Made by a program: the position numbers and the translations under genes
Assembly (NCBI GenBank): GCA_937141995.1
Contig: CAKZQX010000359.1
Span: 1 to 5,510, forward strand
Direction: 5' to 3'
DNA from: an uncultured Chloroflexaceae bacterium
GTDB lineage: Bacteria; Chloroflexota; Chloroflexia; Chloroflexales; Chloroflexaceae
Length of the DNA stretch: 5,510 bases
Notes under the pieces: generated by a model
What the model saw: the letters and a program-made list of their open reading frames with translations, nothing else
What the model was told of the DNA's origin: nothing
Databases searched by the model: none
Part shown: piece by piece, positions 1 through 5,510 of the stretch
Numbering within the stretch: position 1 is the first letter of the stretch
How the letters are laid out: each line of letters starts with the position of its first letter

Positions 1-189
1 CAGGGCACCCGGCATGCCGTGGGACCGACGCGAATCAGCTTTTCAGACAGTCTCTTAGGATCATACCACAAACAGATAAATTAAAAATATGTGACAGCGA
101 CAATTTTCCTGAAATGCCTCTATTCTGCATCAGCAAGCGCTAAATCTGCGATTTTATGCCCCGAACGACCGCCAATCCCGACCAGGTGT
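1..189. other. Non-coding left edge, no gene recognised
   Basis: No reading frame here looks like a protein: stops occur in every forward frame by about position 142, and none of the translated ends resembles a known family. The first 55 bases are GC-rich and include a 10-bp perfect palindrome, CGGCATGCCG (10-19). Around 41-56 the sequence TTTTCAGACAGTCTCTT resembles the terminal bases of some insertion sequences when read on the minus strand, but no partner end or transposase is visible. From about 57 onward the DNA becomes AT-rich, as expected for a promoter-proximal region. It may contain the tail of an upstream gene or the edge of a mobile element; neither can be shown from this window. 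Confidence 0.5.
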
Positions 190-227
190 TTGAAAACAAA
201 TTTACAAGGCCGGGTATAATACGCGCA
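190..227 (+). promoter_or_regulatory. Sigma70-type promoter for the GHL10 gene
   Basis: A perfect -10 hexamer TATAAT lies at 215-220. The best -35 match is TTGAAA at 190-195, with a 19-bp spacer that is slightly longer than optimal. Transcription would start near A227, giving a leader of about 140 nt before the ATG at 367. The surrounding DNA from about 57 to 210 is AT-rich, which supports a promoter. The call rests on the sequence only; the exact start is inferred. Confidence 0.6.
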
Positions 228-366
228 TCAAAGTGGGAGCCCGGCAAACCAGGTCTGAAGGGAGGTGTCTCGCAGCTTACCCCGGTGGACGACCCGATGT
301 CGTTCTGCCTGCAATCTGAACATTACAAGAGACTGGCACTCCGGTGTGCTCAGTAAAGGAGGAAAC
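227..366 (+). promoter_or_regulatory. Structured 5' leader of the GHL10 gene
   Basis: The inferred leader is long and can fold in more than one way. A 7-bp stem pairs GGACGAC (287-293) with GTCGTTC (299-305) around the loop CCGAT, with one G-T wobble. It could be enclosed by GCAG (272-275) with CTGC (309-312) and by GTCTC (267-271) with GAGAC (329-333). A second hairpin, ACTG (332-335) with CAGT (351-354) plus CAC (337-339) with GTG (344-346) and a UCCG tetraloop, shares bases 332-333 with the outer helix, so the two are mutually exclusive. The second hairpin sits directly before the Shine-Dalgarno sequence AAAGGAGG (355-362, 4 nt before ATG). This could influence translation, but no known riboswitch class is recognised. 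Confidence 0.3.
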
Positions 367-1887
367 ATGTCAACCCCGAATCGGAGACGATCCCCTGATC
401 GCATCCTGTTGACACTCGGCTTGCTGCTCATTGTTGGGCTGGCGGCAATTCTGCCGGCGGCGGCGCCGACAACTCAGGCGCAGCAACAACCTATTGAGCA
501 AATGCGAGCCTTCTGGGTGGACTCGGCCAACCCAGGCTATCGCAATCATCCCCAGGTTGATGAACTGGTTGCGAACGTCGTCCGCGCCAATGCCAACACC
601 ATCGTAGTTCAGATGCGACGGCATGGTGACGCGCGCTACAACAATAGTATTGAACCACGCGCTGTCGATCCGCGGCTTGCCCCTGCCGATGAGTTCGATC
701 CGCTGGCCTACCTGCTGGCGAAAGCGCACTCCGAGGGGATTAAAGTCCACGCATGGCTGGTTGTCTCTGTTACCTGCCGTTCGTCTGATCCGCTGTGGGG
801 GCATCCGCAGCATGTCTGTACCCATCATGGGCCGAATGTGCCTGATCCGGAGCGCTGGACCACGGCGACCTACAACGGCACCCAGGTGGGTGATCTTGAT
901 CCGGGGCATCCCGGCGCAATTTTGCATATGGAAGCGGTGGTTCAGCATCTGGTGCAGAATTACCCAACTCTGGACGGGATTCACTTTGACTTTATTCGCT
1001 ATGGTGATATTGCCTATGGCTATAATCGGGTGAGCCTGGATCGCTTTAACCAGGCGCATGGCTTTGCGCGTAATTATCGTCCGGCACCGAGTGATCCGCT
1101 CTGGAGCCAGTGGCGGCGCGACCGCATGACCGAGTTGATGCGGCGGCTCTATATTCGCAGTAAGGCGATTAATCCCAAGATCCAGGTCAGCATTGCCGCG
1201 ATCACCTGGGGGGGGGTCGGTAGTTATAATCCGGGCGACTGGCCCAACTCAGCCGCGTATTCGCGCGTGTTTCAGGATTGGAAAGCCTGGCTGCAGGAGG
1301 GCATTATTGACTTTGCCATGCCGATGCAATACTTTGAGGAGGGCAAAGCCCGCAGCCGGGGTTGGTACGATAGCTGGCTTGCCTGGGGCCGGGAGAACAG
1401 CGGTCGTCGGGCGATTGTCGCGGGCATGGGCTCCTGGCTCAACACGCGTCAACAGGGCATTGATCAGACCCGGCGCGCGCTGACGCCGGATGCCCAGGGA
1501 CGTGTCCTGGCCGGCGTGGGCTTCTACTCCTACAATCAGCCCTATGCGCGGAGCACCTACGAGGGTCGCCGCCAGTTTATGGATCAGTTGCGCGAGACGG
1601 TCTTCGCGCAACCCGCGGTTGCTCCCAACTGGCCCTGGATCGCCTATCCAACCACGGGTCATCTCCAGGGCATGGCCTGGGTCGATGGGCAGATTGTTCC
1701 GAACGCGCATGTGTCGCTCTTCAAGGATGGCAACTGGGTGCGCGACATGACGGCCTCGTATGACGGCTGGTATGGCGCGGTTGAACTGGAGCCGGGCAAC
1801 TACACGGTTGTGATCCATGGTCCAAATGGACGTACAGTTGAACACCAGGTCGTTATTAAGGCCGGAATGGTCATGAACGGTCCATAA
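367..1887 (+). CDS. Secreted GHL10/DUF187-family glycoside-hydrolase-like protein
   Basis: The 506-residue product looks like a secreted or surface-anchored member of the glycosyl-hydrolase-like 10 family (DUF187, YngK-like). The N-terminus has an RRR n-region and a hydrophobic stretch at residues 13-33, with likely signal-peptidase cleavage near TQA-38. A TIM-barrel domain fills about 44-415 with family-typical motifs: MRAFWVDS (46-53), NTIVVQMRRHGDARY (77-91), HAWL (128-131), DGIHFDFIRY (203-212, with acidic D203 and D208) and DFAMPMQYF (315-323). Residues 425-506 form a small beta-rich C-terminal domain resembling a carboxypeptidase-regulatory or Ig-like fold. C137 and C151 could form a disulfide outside the cell. 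The family is thought to act on polysaccharide or cell-wall glycan, but the substrate is unknown here. ATG 367 is chosen because AAAGGAGG precedes it by 4 nt; an upstream in-frame GTG at 265 lacks proper spacing and would bury the signal peptide. The gene appears monocistronic, with its own promoter and terminator. Confidence 0.88.
   Translation: MSTPNRRRSPDRILLTLGLLLIVGLAAILPAAAPTTQAQQQPIEQMRAFWVDSANPGYRNHPQVDELVANVVRANANTIVVQMRRHGDARYNNSIEPRAVDPRLAPADEFDPLAYLLAKAHSEGIKVHAWLVVSVTCRSSDPLWGHPQHVCTHHGPNVPDPERWTTATYNGTQVGDLDPGHPGAILHMEAVVQHLVQNYPTLDGIHFDFIRYGDIAYGYNRVSLDRFNQAHGFARNYRPAPSDPLWSQWRRDRMTELMRRLYIRSKAINPKIQVSIAAITWGGVGSYNPGDWPNSAAYSRVFQDWKAWLQEGIIDFAMPMQYFEEGKARSRGWYDSWLAWGRENSGRRAIVAGMGSWLNTRQQGIDQTRRALTPDAQGRVLAGVGFYSYNQPYARSTYEGRRQFMDQLRETVFAQPAVAPNWPWIAYPTTGHLQGMAWVDGQIVPNAHVSLFKDGNWVRDMTASYDGWYGAVELEPGNYTVVIHGPNGRTVEHQVVIKAGMVMNGP
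1208..1216 (+). repeat. G9 homopolymer inside the GHL10 coding region
   Basis: Nine consecutive G residues encode the W-G-G-V segment around residues 281-284. A tract of this length is prone to slipped-strand mispairing and also to sequencing error. A change of one base would frameshift the protein in the middle of its barrel domain. The frame is intact in this sequence. Confidence 0.9.
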
Positions 1888-1897
1888 GAATTATGGA
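1881..1897. repeat. Inverted repeat over the stop codon of the GHL10 gene
   Basis: TCCATAA (1881-1887) and TTATGGA (1891-1897) form a perfect 7-bp inverted repeat with a GAA loop. The TAA stop codon (1885-1887) is inside the left arm. It lies 19 bp before the terminator stem, so it could fold as a tight hairpin at the 3' end of the message or be a protein site. Its role is unknown. Confidence 0.5.
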
Positions 1898-1915
1898 TCA
1901 GATTGGTCAGCGTGC

Positions 1916-1953
1916 AGCGGCGAAGCCAGGAAAGGCTTCGCCGCTTTGCTTTT
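1916..1953 (+). terminator. Intrinsic terminator after the GHL10 gene
   Basis: AGCGGCGAAGCC (1916-1927) pairs perfectly with GGCTTCGCCGCT (1934-1945), a GC-rich 12-bp stem with the 6-nt loop AGGAAA. It is followed by a T-rich stretch, TTTGCTTTT, ending at 1953. The T tract is interrupted by GC, but the stem is strong. It starts 29 bp after the stop codon and separates the hydrolase from the kinase-pstS unit. Confidence 0.85.
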
Positions 1954-2012
1954 GCGCCTTTCTCTTCCACAACGCATATCTGCTCCCGGTTTTAATAGCA
2001 TTGACATCTTCA

Positions 2013-2031
2013 GTTAACATGTTCTTAACTT
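2013..2031 (+). promoter_or_regulatory. Candidate Pho box (PhoB/PhoP-type operator)
   Basis: GTTAACAT (2013-2020) and CTTAACTT (2024-2031) are 8-bp direct repeats separated by 3 bp, an 11-bp period placing both on the same helix face. The second copy fits the cyanobacterial Pho-box pattern PyTTAAPyPy(T/A) at every position. The pair also fits the Bacillus PhoP pattern of TTAACA-like hexamers spaced by 5 bp. A related TTGACAT occurs at 2001-2007 but is 13 bp away and off phase. The site lies about 195 bp before the kinase start and heads a kinase-pstS unit, the expected place for phosphate-starvation control. Binding is inferred from sequence and context only. Confidence 0.5.
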
Positions 2032-2086
2032 TCACCAGGTACGCTATTTCTCAACCATAATTGCATTTTTCCAATAGAACCAGCCT

Positions 2087-2156
2087 ATGCCTGTGGAGTG
2101 CGGGAGCCATATTCCCGGCGTATCGGGCGGCGTAAGCCATGCCTGCGCACTCCAGG
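2087..2156. repeat. Inverted and direct repeat segment, possible REP-like element or leader hairpin
   Basis: TGGAGTGCG (2094-2102) and CGCACTCCA (2146-2154) are perfect 9-bp inverted arms. ATGCCTG occurs at 2087-2093 and again at 2139-2145, and GGCGTA at 2117-2122 and 2129-2134. Inside the arms, CGGGA (2101-2105) can pair with TCCCG (2113-2117). The result is a stem-loop of about 60 nt between the candidate Pho box and the kinase start. Such compact GC-rich palindromes are often dispersed extragenic repeats, but copy number cannot be judged from one window. Confidence 0.45.
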
Positions 2157-2225
2157 TGCATTTCATCCAGGTCGGACATATCCCTGGCGCATTATTGCTT
2201 CATAAAAGAGGAAACAGGTACGCGC

Positions 2226-4553
2226 GTGTCCTTACCTAAGCAGCTTGTATCCATTTCATCCTCATTGTCGAGACCGTCCCGGCGCTTCGTCTTCAACTGG
2301 CCCACTGCCAGTTTTCGTACGAAACTGCTCGCGCCGCTCCTCCTCCTGATGACACTTTCTATACTAGCCAGCGCCGTAGGCTTTATCTTCAGCACCAACG
2401 CCACCCGCAACACACTCCTCGATGGGCAACTGAACGAAGATATCCAGCGCCTGACGAAAGAATTGCAGTTGCGTGAGGACGAAGTCGGCCAGAGTGCCCG
2501 GTTGCTGGCCGAAGACCCTGAGTTGATCCTGGTGTTACGCCAGGATACCTTTCGCCAGGGTAGCTATGTGCTGCTTGACCTGGATCGCCGTGCGCTGCGG
2601 GTGCGTGATCGCTTTCAACTGGATCAGGTGATGGTGGTCAATGCCGAAGGACAGCCGCGCGTAAATATTGCGGCCCAGTCGCTCCTGAGCCAGATCAGCG
2701 TGATGGATCATGACCGACTGGAGGCATGCCGGCAAGCGGAGCAGACCTTCCTTGTGCATACTCAGGTTGGAAACGAAAAGGGTGAGAACGAAACGGCAGT
2801 ACTGCTGATTGGCTGTGCGCCAATCTTGAATAAGCTTGATGCGCTGGACGACGCCACGCTGCTGGGAACGGCCTATACCTTTTTAAATCTCTTTGAGACA
2901 ATTCCCGAACTGCGCCGTGAGCTGGGGCTGCTGTCCGAGGTAGAACTGGCCGCCGACACGCTGCTGGTCTCTACCCTGGTCGATGTCGATCAGGCTGCAC
3001 CCGATGCATCAATGCCGGCCCACACTGATGGCAGCTATCGCACCGCCACTACAACCATCGCGCTTGGGAGCGATCCGATTCAGATTACCCTGCTGCGTAG
3101 CACTGCCGAGATCGATGCGATTGTCGCTACCGGATTGCAGGCCGTAGTGATCAGTAGCATTCTTACACTGGTACTGCTGCTGGCCGTCGGCACCATAATT
3201 GCCCGCTCGCTGACCCATCCGATTCTGAAGCTGGCCGGGGTGGCGCAGGCCGTCGCCGAGGGTGATCTCTCGCGGCGTGCTCATCTGACCCGGCAGGATG
3301 AAGTCGGGCAGTTGGGACGGGCCTTTGACCATGCCACCGCGACGATCACCGACCTGCTCGATCACCGTGCGCGCGAGGCGGGCAAGTTCCACGCCATTTT
3401 GCAGAGTATCGCCGATGGCGTGCTGGCGGTAGATACAAATGAGCAGATTGTACTGGCCAATCCGGCGGCCGGAGCACTGCTGGCGTGTTCCCAGGAGCAA
3501 CTGGTCGGGCAACCGCTAACCACCCTGCTGGCGACCGATGACCCGATTCTGCTGACCGGCATGCAGCAGGTGATTGACCAGATCCGCAGCGAACTGGTTG
3601 ATCCCGATCTGATGCCGACCGAGGAACGGGTCGTGCTGGGCTCACGCGTCGTACGTTTGCAGAGTGCGCCTACCCTGGGCAGCGGCAGCATTCTCACTGG
3701 CGCGGTGGTGATCATCCAGGATATCACCCGCGCAGTGGAAGCTGAACGCGCCAAGAGCGAGTTTATCGCCACCGCGTCCCACGAACTGCGTACACCCCTG
3801 ACCGGGATCAAAGGTTTTCTGGCGCTCTTGCGGCTGGACAGTCTGGACAATCTGACAGAAAACCAGCGCATCGGCATGGATGCTATCGCACGCCAGACCG
3901 ACTACCTGGTCAACCTGGTGAATGATGTACTTGAAACCGCTCGCTTTGACCGGGGTACGTTGCGCGCCGAGCGCCGCTGGGTTGATCTGCACGACGCCAT
4001 GGAAGAGGCCGTGGCAAGTATGCAGTCGCTACTGCTGACCCGTCAGGTTGAAATCCAGCTTGATCTGGCACCGGATCTTGCGCCCCTCTGGATCGACGGG
4101 CTGCATCTGCGACGCATTCTGACGAATATTATTTCTAACGCTATTAAGTATACTTTTAAAGGTACAGGAAAGATCCATGTGCATGCATATGAGATCTATG
4201 ATCCGACATGCCTGCCCACCTCCCCAACCGGCAATCAGCCCTGGAAGCATAAACGTGAGCACTCGGTCCTGATTGAGGTCAAAGATAACGGTGTCGGAAT
4301 CAAGGTTGAGGATCAACCGCGCATCTTTGGTCGCTTCTTTCGCTCGGAGAACCCGCTGAGTGTTGAAGTTGGCGGCACGGGTCTTGGTCTGGCAATCACC
4401 CACTCGCTGGTGCTTTTGCATGGCGGGCAGATCGGCTTCTGGAGTAGGGAAGGTGCCGGCAGTTGCTTCTGGGTGCGCCTCCCCGTCACCAGTACCGAAC
4501 CGATCGACGCGGAACTGGAGCAGCGGCTCGATGAGCGCACATTCAGTTTGTAA
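2226..4553 (+). CDS. phoR: PhoR-like membrane sensor histidine kinase (HAMP-PAS-HisKA-HATPase)
   Basis: A 775-residue sensor kinase with TM1 (about 33-57), an extracytoplasmic domain (about 58-302), TM2 (about 303-325), HAMP (326-380), PAS (about 387-500), HisKA with SHELRTPL and phospho-acceptor H519, then HATPase_c. The ATPase has an N box (N634, N638, K641), G1 box DNGVGI (687-692), F box IFGRFFR (700-706) and G2 box GGTGLGLAI (716-724). All catalytic motifs are intact, so it should autophosphorylate and pass phosphate to a response regulator that is not in this window. The phoR assignment rests on the PAS-HisKA order and on pstS starting 13 bp downstream; a WalK-like or other role is possible. 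The large sensor domain and about 18 extra residues between the N and G1 boxes (about 655-678) are unusual. GTG 2226 is preferred: AGG at 2216 and GAGG at 2208 lie upstream, whereas ATG 2139 would add 29 non-coding-looking residues and has no ribosome-binding site. The start is less certain than the gene. Confidence 0.88.
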   Translation: MSLPKQLVSISSSLSRPSRRFVFNWPTASFRTKLLAPLLLLMTLSILASAVGFIFSTNATRNTLLDGQLNEDIQRLTKELQLREDEVGQSARLLAEDPELILVLRQDTFRQGSYVLLDLDRRALRVRDRFQLDQVMVVNAEGQPRVNIAAQSLLSQISVMDHDRLEACRQAEQTFLVHTQVGNEKGENETAVLLIGCAPILNKLDALDDATLLGTAYTFLNLFETIPELRRELGLLSEVELAADTLLVSTLVDVDQAAPDASMPAHTDGSYRTATTTIALGSDPIQITLLRSTAEIDAIVATGLQAVVISSILTLVLLLAVGTIIARSLTHPILKLAGVAQAVAEGDLSRRAHLTRQDEVGQLGRAFDHATATITDLLDHRAREAGKFHAILQSIADGVLAVDTNEQIVLANPAAGALLACSQEQLVGQPLTTLLATDDPILLTGMQQVIDQIRSELVDPDLMPTEERVVLGSRVVRLQSAPTLGSGSILTGAVVIIQDITRAVEAERAKSEFIATASHELRTPLTGIKGFLALLRLDSLDNLTENQRIGMDAIARQTDYLVNLVNDVLETARFDRGTLRAERRWVDLHDAMEEAVASMQSLLLTRQVEIQLDLAPDLAPLWIDGLHLRRILTNIISNAIKYTFKGTGKIHVHAYEIYDPTCLPTSPTGNQPWKHKREHSVLIEVKDNGVGIKVEDQPRIFGRFFRSENPLSVEVGGTGLGLAITHSLVLLHGGQIGFWSREGAGSCFWVRLPVTSTEPIDAELEQRLDERTFSL

Positions 4554-4555
4554 CG

Positions 4556-4561
4556 AAGGAG
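4556..4561 (+). promoter_or_regulatory. Ribosome-binding site of pstS
   Basis: AAGGAG lies in the 13-bp gap after the kinase stop and ends 5 nt before ATG 4567. This fixes the start there rather than at the in-frame ATG 4573, which would have 11-nt spacing. It also excludes the long in-frame extension that overlaps the kinase. Confidence 0.85.
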
Positions 4562-4566
4562 CAGCT

Positions 4567-5508
4567 ATGCACATGCGCTGCCTGGGACTATGGATCGTGC
4601 TGATACTGGGCTTGACCGGCTGTAGTAACGCGTCCGCGTGGCTGCCGGTGCGGGTGGCAACGCCCACCCCCGCCGGTGAGTCGGTTGCCGCCGCTGCCCC
4701 GGCAGACGACTACAACCCTGTTGTACCTACAGCGACCTTGGTTCTGGGGCGACTGACATTTGCCGGCAGCACCACTGTCCAGCCCCTGGTCGAGGAGTTG
4801 AGTATTGGCTACCAGGAGCGCTATCCCAATGTCGATCTGGAAATTGCTGCGGGGGGCTCGGTAGTAGGGATCAACGCGGTGCAGGATGGCAGTGCCGATA
4901 TCGGGATGGCCTCGCGTGCGCTACGCGAAGCGGAATACCGCCTGGGCATGGAAGAGTACCAGATCGCCATTGATGTGCTGGCAATTATTGTCCATCCCGC
5001 CAACCCGATTGAAGATATCAGCCGCGCGCAACTGCAGGGGATTTACCTGGGGGAAATTACCAACTGGAGTGAAGTTGGCGGTGCGGATATGCCAATCATG
5101 CCCGTGATTCGGGAGATCAGCTCGGGGACGCGTGGTGCATTTGACGATATTGCCCTGGATGGAGCCGACCCGGTAGAAACCGCAGATACGCAGATTACGG
5201 CCGGCGAAGTTGAAACCCGCGTGGCCGAAGCCCCGGAGGCTATCGGCTATGTCGGCTTTGGGAACATTGGTCAGAATGTCAAGGTGTTGACCATTGACGG
5301 CGTGCCACCCAGCCCGGAAACGGCGCAGAGCGGCGGTTACCAGCTTCAGCGTCCGCTGCTGCTGCTGCTCGGCCCCCTTAGCCGGCCACTGGCATGCACC
5401 TTTGTCACCTTTGCCCTGAGCGATACCGGCCAGAAGATCGTCGCCGCCGACGGCTGGGTGCCGGTGGCGCAAACAACGTCACCGCCTGCCTGTAGTAGCG
5501 CGGAGTAG
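4567..5508 (+). CDS. pstS: Phosphate ABC transporter substrate-binding lipoprotein PstS
   Basis: The 313-residue product is a high-affinity phosphate receptor of the Pst ABC transporter, of the shorter PstS type (PBP-like_2). The N-terminus MHMRCLGLWIVLILGLTGCS is a lipoprotein signal with lipobox LTGC, placing the lipidated cysteine at C19. An Ala/Pro/Thr-rich linker (20-58) tethers the binding domain to the membrane surface. Ligand-site motifs are all present: FAGSTTVQPL (65-74), the AAGGSVVGI segment (94-102), DIGMASR (111-117, where the Asp normally accepts a hydrogen bond from phosphate) and SSGTRGAF (185-192). YVGFGN (228-233) and FALSDTGQKIV (282-292) are also typical. A run of five Leu (264-268) is encoded by a CTG repeat. 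It follows the kinase by 13 bp and has no terminator or separate promoter before it, so the two are probably co-transcribed. The stop TAG is 2 bp from the window edge; pstC, pstA and pstB would be expected next. Confidence 0.95.
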   Translation: MHMRCLGLWIVLILGLTGCSNASAWLPVRVATPTPAGESVAAAAPADDYNPVVPTATLVLGRLTFAGSTTVQPLVEELSIGYQERYPNVDLEIAAGGSVVGINAVQDGSADIGMASRALREAEYRLGMEEYQIAIDVLAIIVHPANPIEDISRAQLQGIYLGEITNWSEVGGADMPIMPVIREISSGTRGAFDDIALDGADPVETADTQITAGEVETRVAEAPEAIGYVGFGNIGQNVKVLTIDGVPPSPETAQSGGYQLQRPLLLLLGPLSRPLACTFVTFALSDTGQKIVAADGWVPVAQTTSPPACSSAE

Positions 5509-5510
5509 GG

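Larger units (their letters stand above)
1954..2225. other. Intergenic control region before the kinase
   Basis: This stretch of about 270 bp shows no convincing gene. Its left half (about 1985-2080) is AT-rich and carries TTGACA at 2001-2006, two TTAAC-type repeats at 2013-2031 and a CATAAT box at 2056-2061 that could serve as a -10 element. The CATAAT box has only a poor -35 match, TTCACC at 2031-2036, as is common for activator-dependent promoters. Its right half holds inverted and direct repeats (2087-2156). The kinase frame is open through part of this region from an ATG at 2139, but that ATG has no ribosome-binding site and the residues encoded before 2226 look non-coding. Confidence 0.5.

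Noticed and set aside
91..104. TGTGACAGCGACAA as a minus-strand E. coli-type Pho box upstream of the hydrolase
   Set aside because: Only one CTGTCA-like half is present and the second is at the wrong spacing.
48..335. 9-bp inverted repeat CAGTCTCTT (48-56) and AAGAGACTG (327-335), as ends of a small MITE-like element
   Set aside because: The match does not extend beyond 9 bp, there is no target-site duplication, and the interval contains what looks like a normal promoter and leader; a chance match is plausible.
156..356. Small forward open frame of 66 codons before the hydrolase
   Set aside because: It spans the predicted promoter and leader, has no ribosome-binding site, and its product shows no recognisable features.
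265..366. In-frame upstream GTG extension of the hydrolase
   Set aside because: The GGAGG before GTG 265 overlaps or abuts the start with no usable spacing, and the extension would place 34 residues before a clear signal peptide; AAAGGAGG before ATG 367 is decisive.
370..1059. Long minus-strand open frame opposite the hydrolase
   Set aside because: It is the antisense shadow of a well-supported gene with recognisable family motifs; its product is rich in Arg and His and has no domain-like pattern.
2139..2225. 29-codon N-terminal extension of the kinase from ATG 2139
   Set aside because: No Shine-Dalgarno sequence precedes it, the ATG lies in a repeat-rich segment, and the residues look non-coding. 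It cannot be fully excluded.
4360..4566. In-frame extension of pstS into the kinase gene
   Set aside because: It would place 69 residues before a perfect lipoprotein signal peptide; the AAGGAG at 4556-4561 sets the start at 4567.
3362..4667. Several minus-strand open frames opposite the kinase
   Set aside because: They are shadows of the kinase coding sequence, whose catalytic boxes are all intact on the + strand.

Overview
The window carries three genes, all on the + strand, in moderately GC-rich DNA. From left to right they are a secreted GHL10/DUF187-type glycoside-hydrolase-like protein (367-1887), a large membrane sensor histidine kinase of the PhoR/WalK architecture (about 2226-4553), and a phosphate-binding lipoprotein of the PstS family (4567-5508). 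The diderm-like signal peptides, the HAMP-PAS-HisKA-HATPase kinase, the short lipoprotein-type PstS and the overall base and codon use would fit a filamentous member of the Chloroflexota (Chloroflexus/Roseiflexus/Oscillochloris-like). That assignment is inference from style; no rRNA or other marker is present.

Layout. Bases 1-366 hold no convincing gene. They contain an AT-rich stretch, a sigma70-like promoter with a perfect TATAAT at 215-220, and a leader of about 140 nt with several hairpins, the last of which abuts a strong Shine-Dalgarno sequence. The secreted hydrolase follows and ends at a compact inverted repeat over its stop codon, then a strong intrinsic terminator (1916-1953). The terminator separates it from the next unit. 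The second intergenic region (1954-2225) carries two TTAAC-type repeats spaced 11 bp apart that look like a Pho box (2013-2031), then a hairpin-forming, possibly REP-like segment (2087-2156).

The kinase and pstS are only 13 bp apart and are very probably co-transcribed. The kinase would be a phosphate-starvation sensor and PstS the high-affinity phosphate receptor of a Pst ABC transporter. The permease and ATPase genes (pstC, pstA, pstB) and phoU would be expected just beyond the right edge, which falls 2 bases after the pstS stop. No response regulator lies in the window. The candidate Pho box suggests that the partner regulator feeds back on this operon.

The gene content is mostly ordinary. 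The points worth a second look are the Pho-box-like repeats, the kinase's large non-standard extracytoplasmic domain and its insertion in the ATP-binding domain, the structured leader of the hydrolase, and the palindromic leader of the kinase. I saw no CRISPR array, tRNA, rRNA, complete mobile element or clearly novel system.
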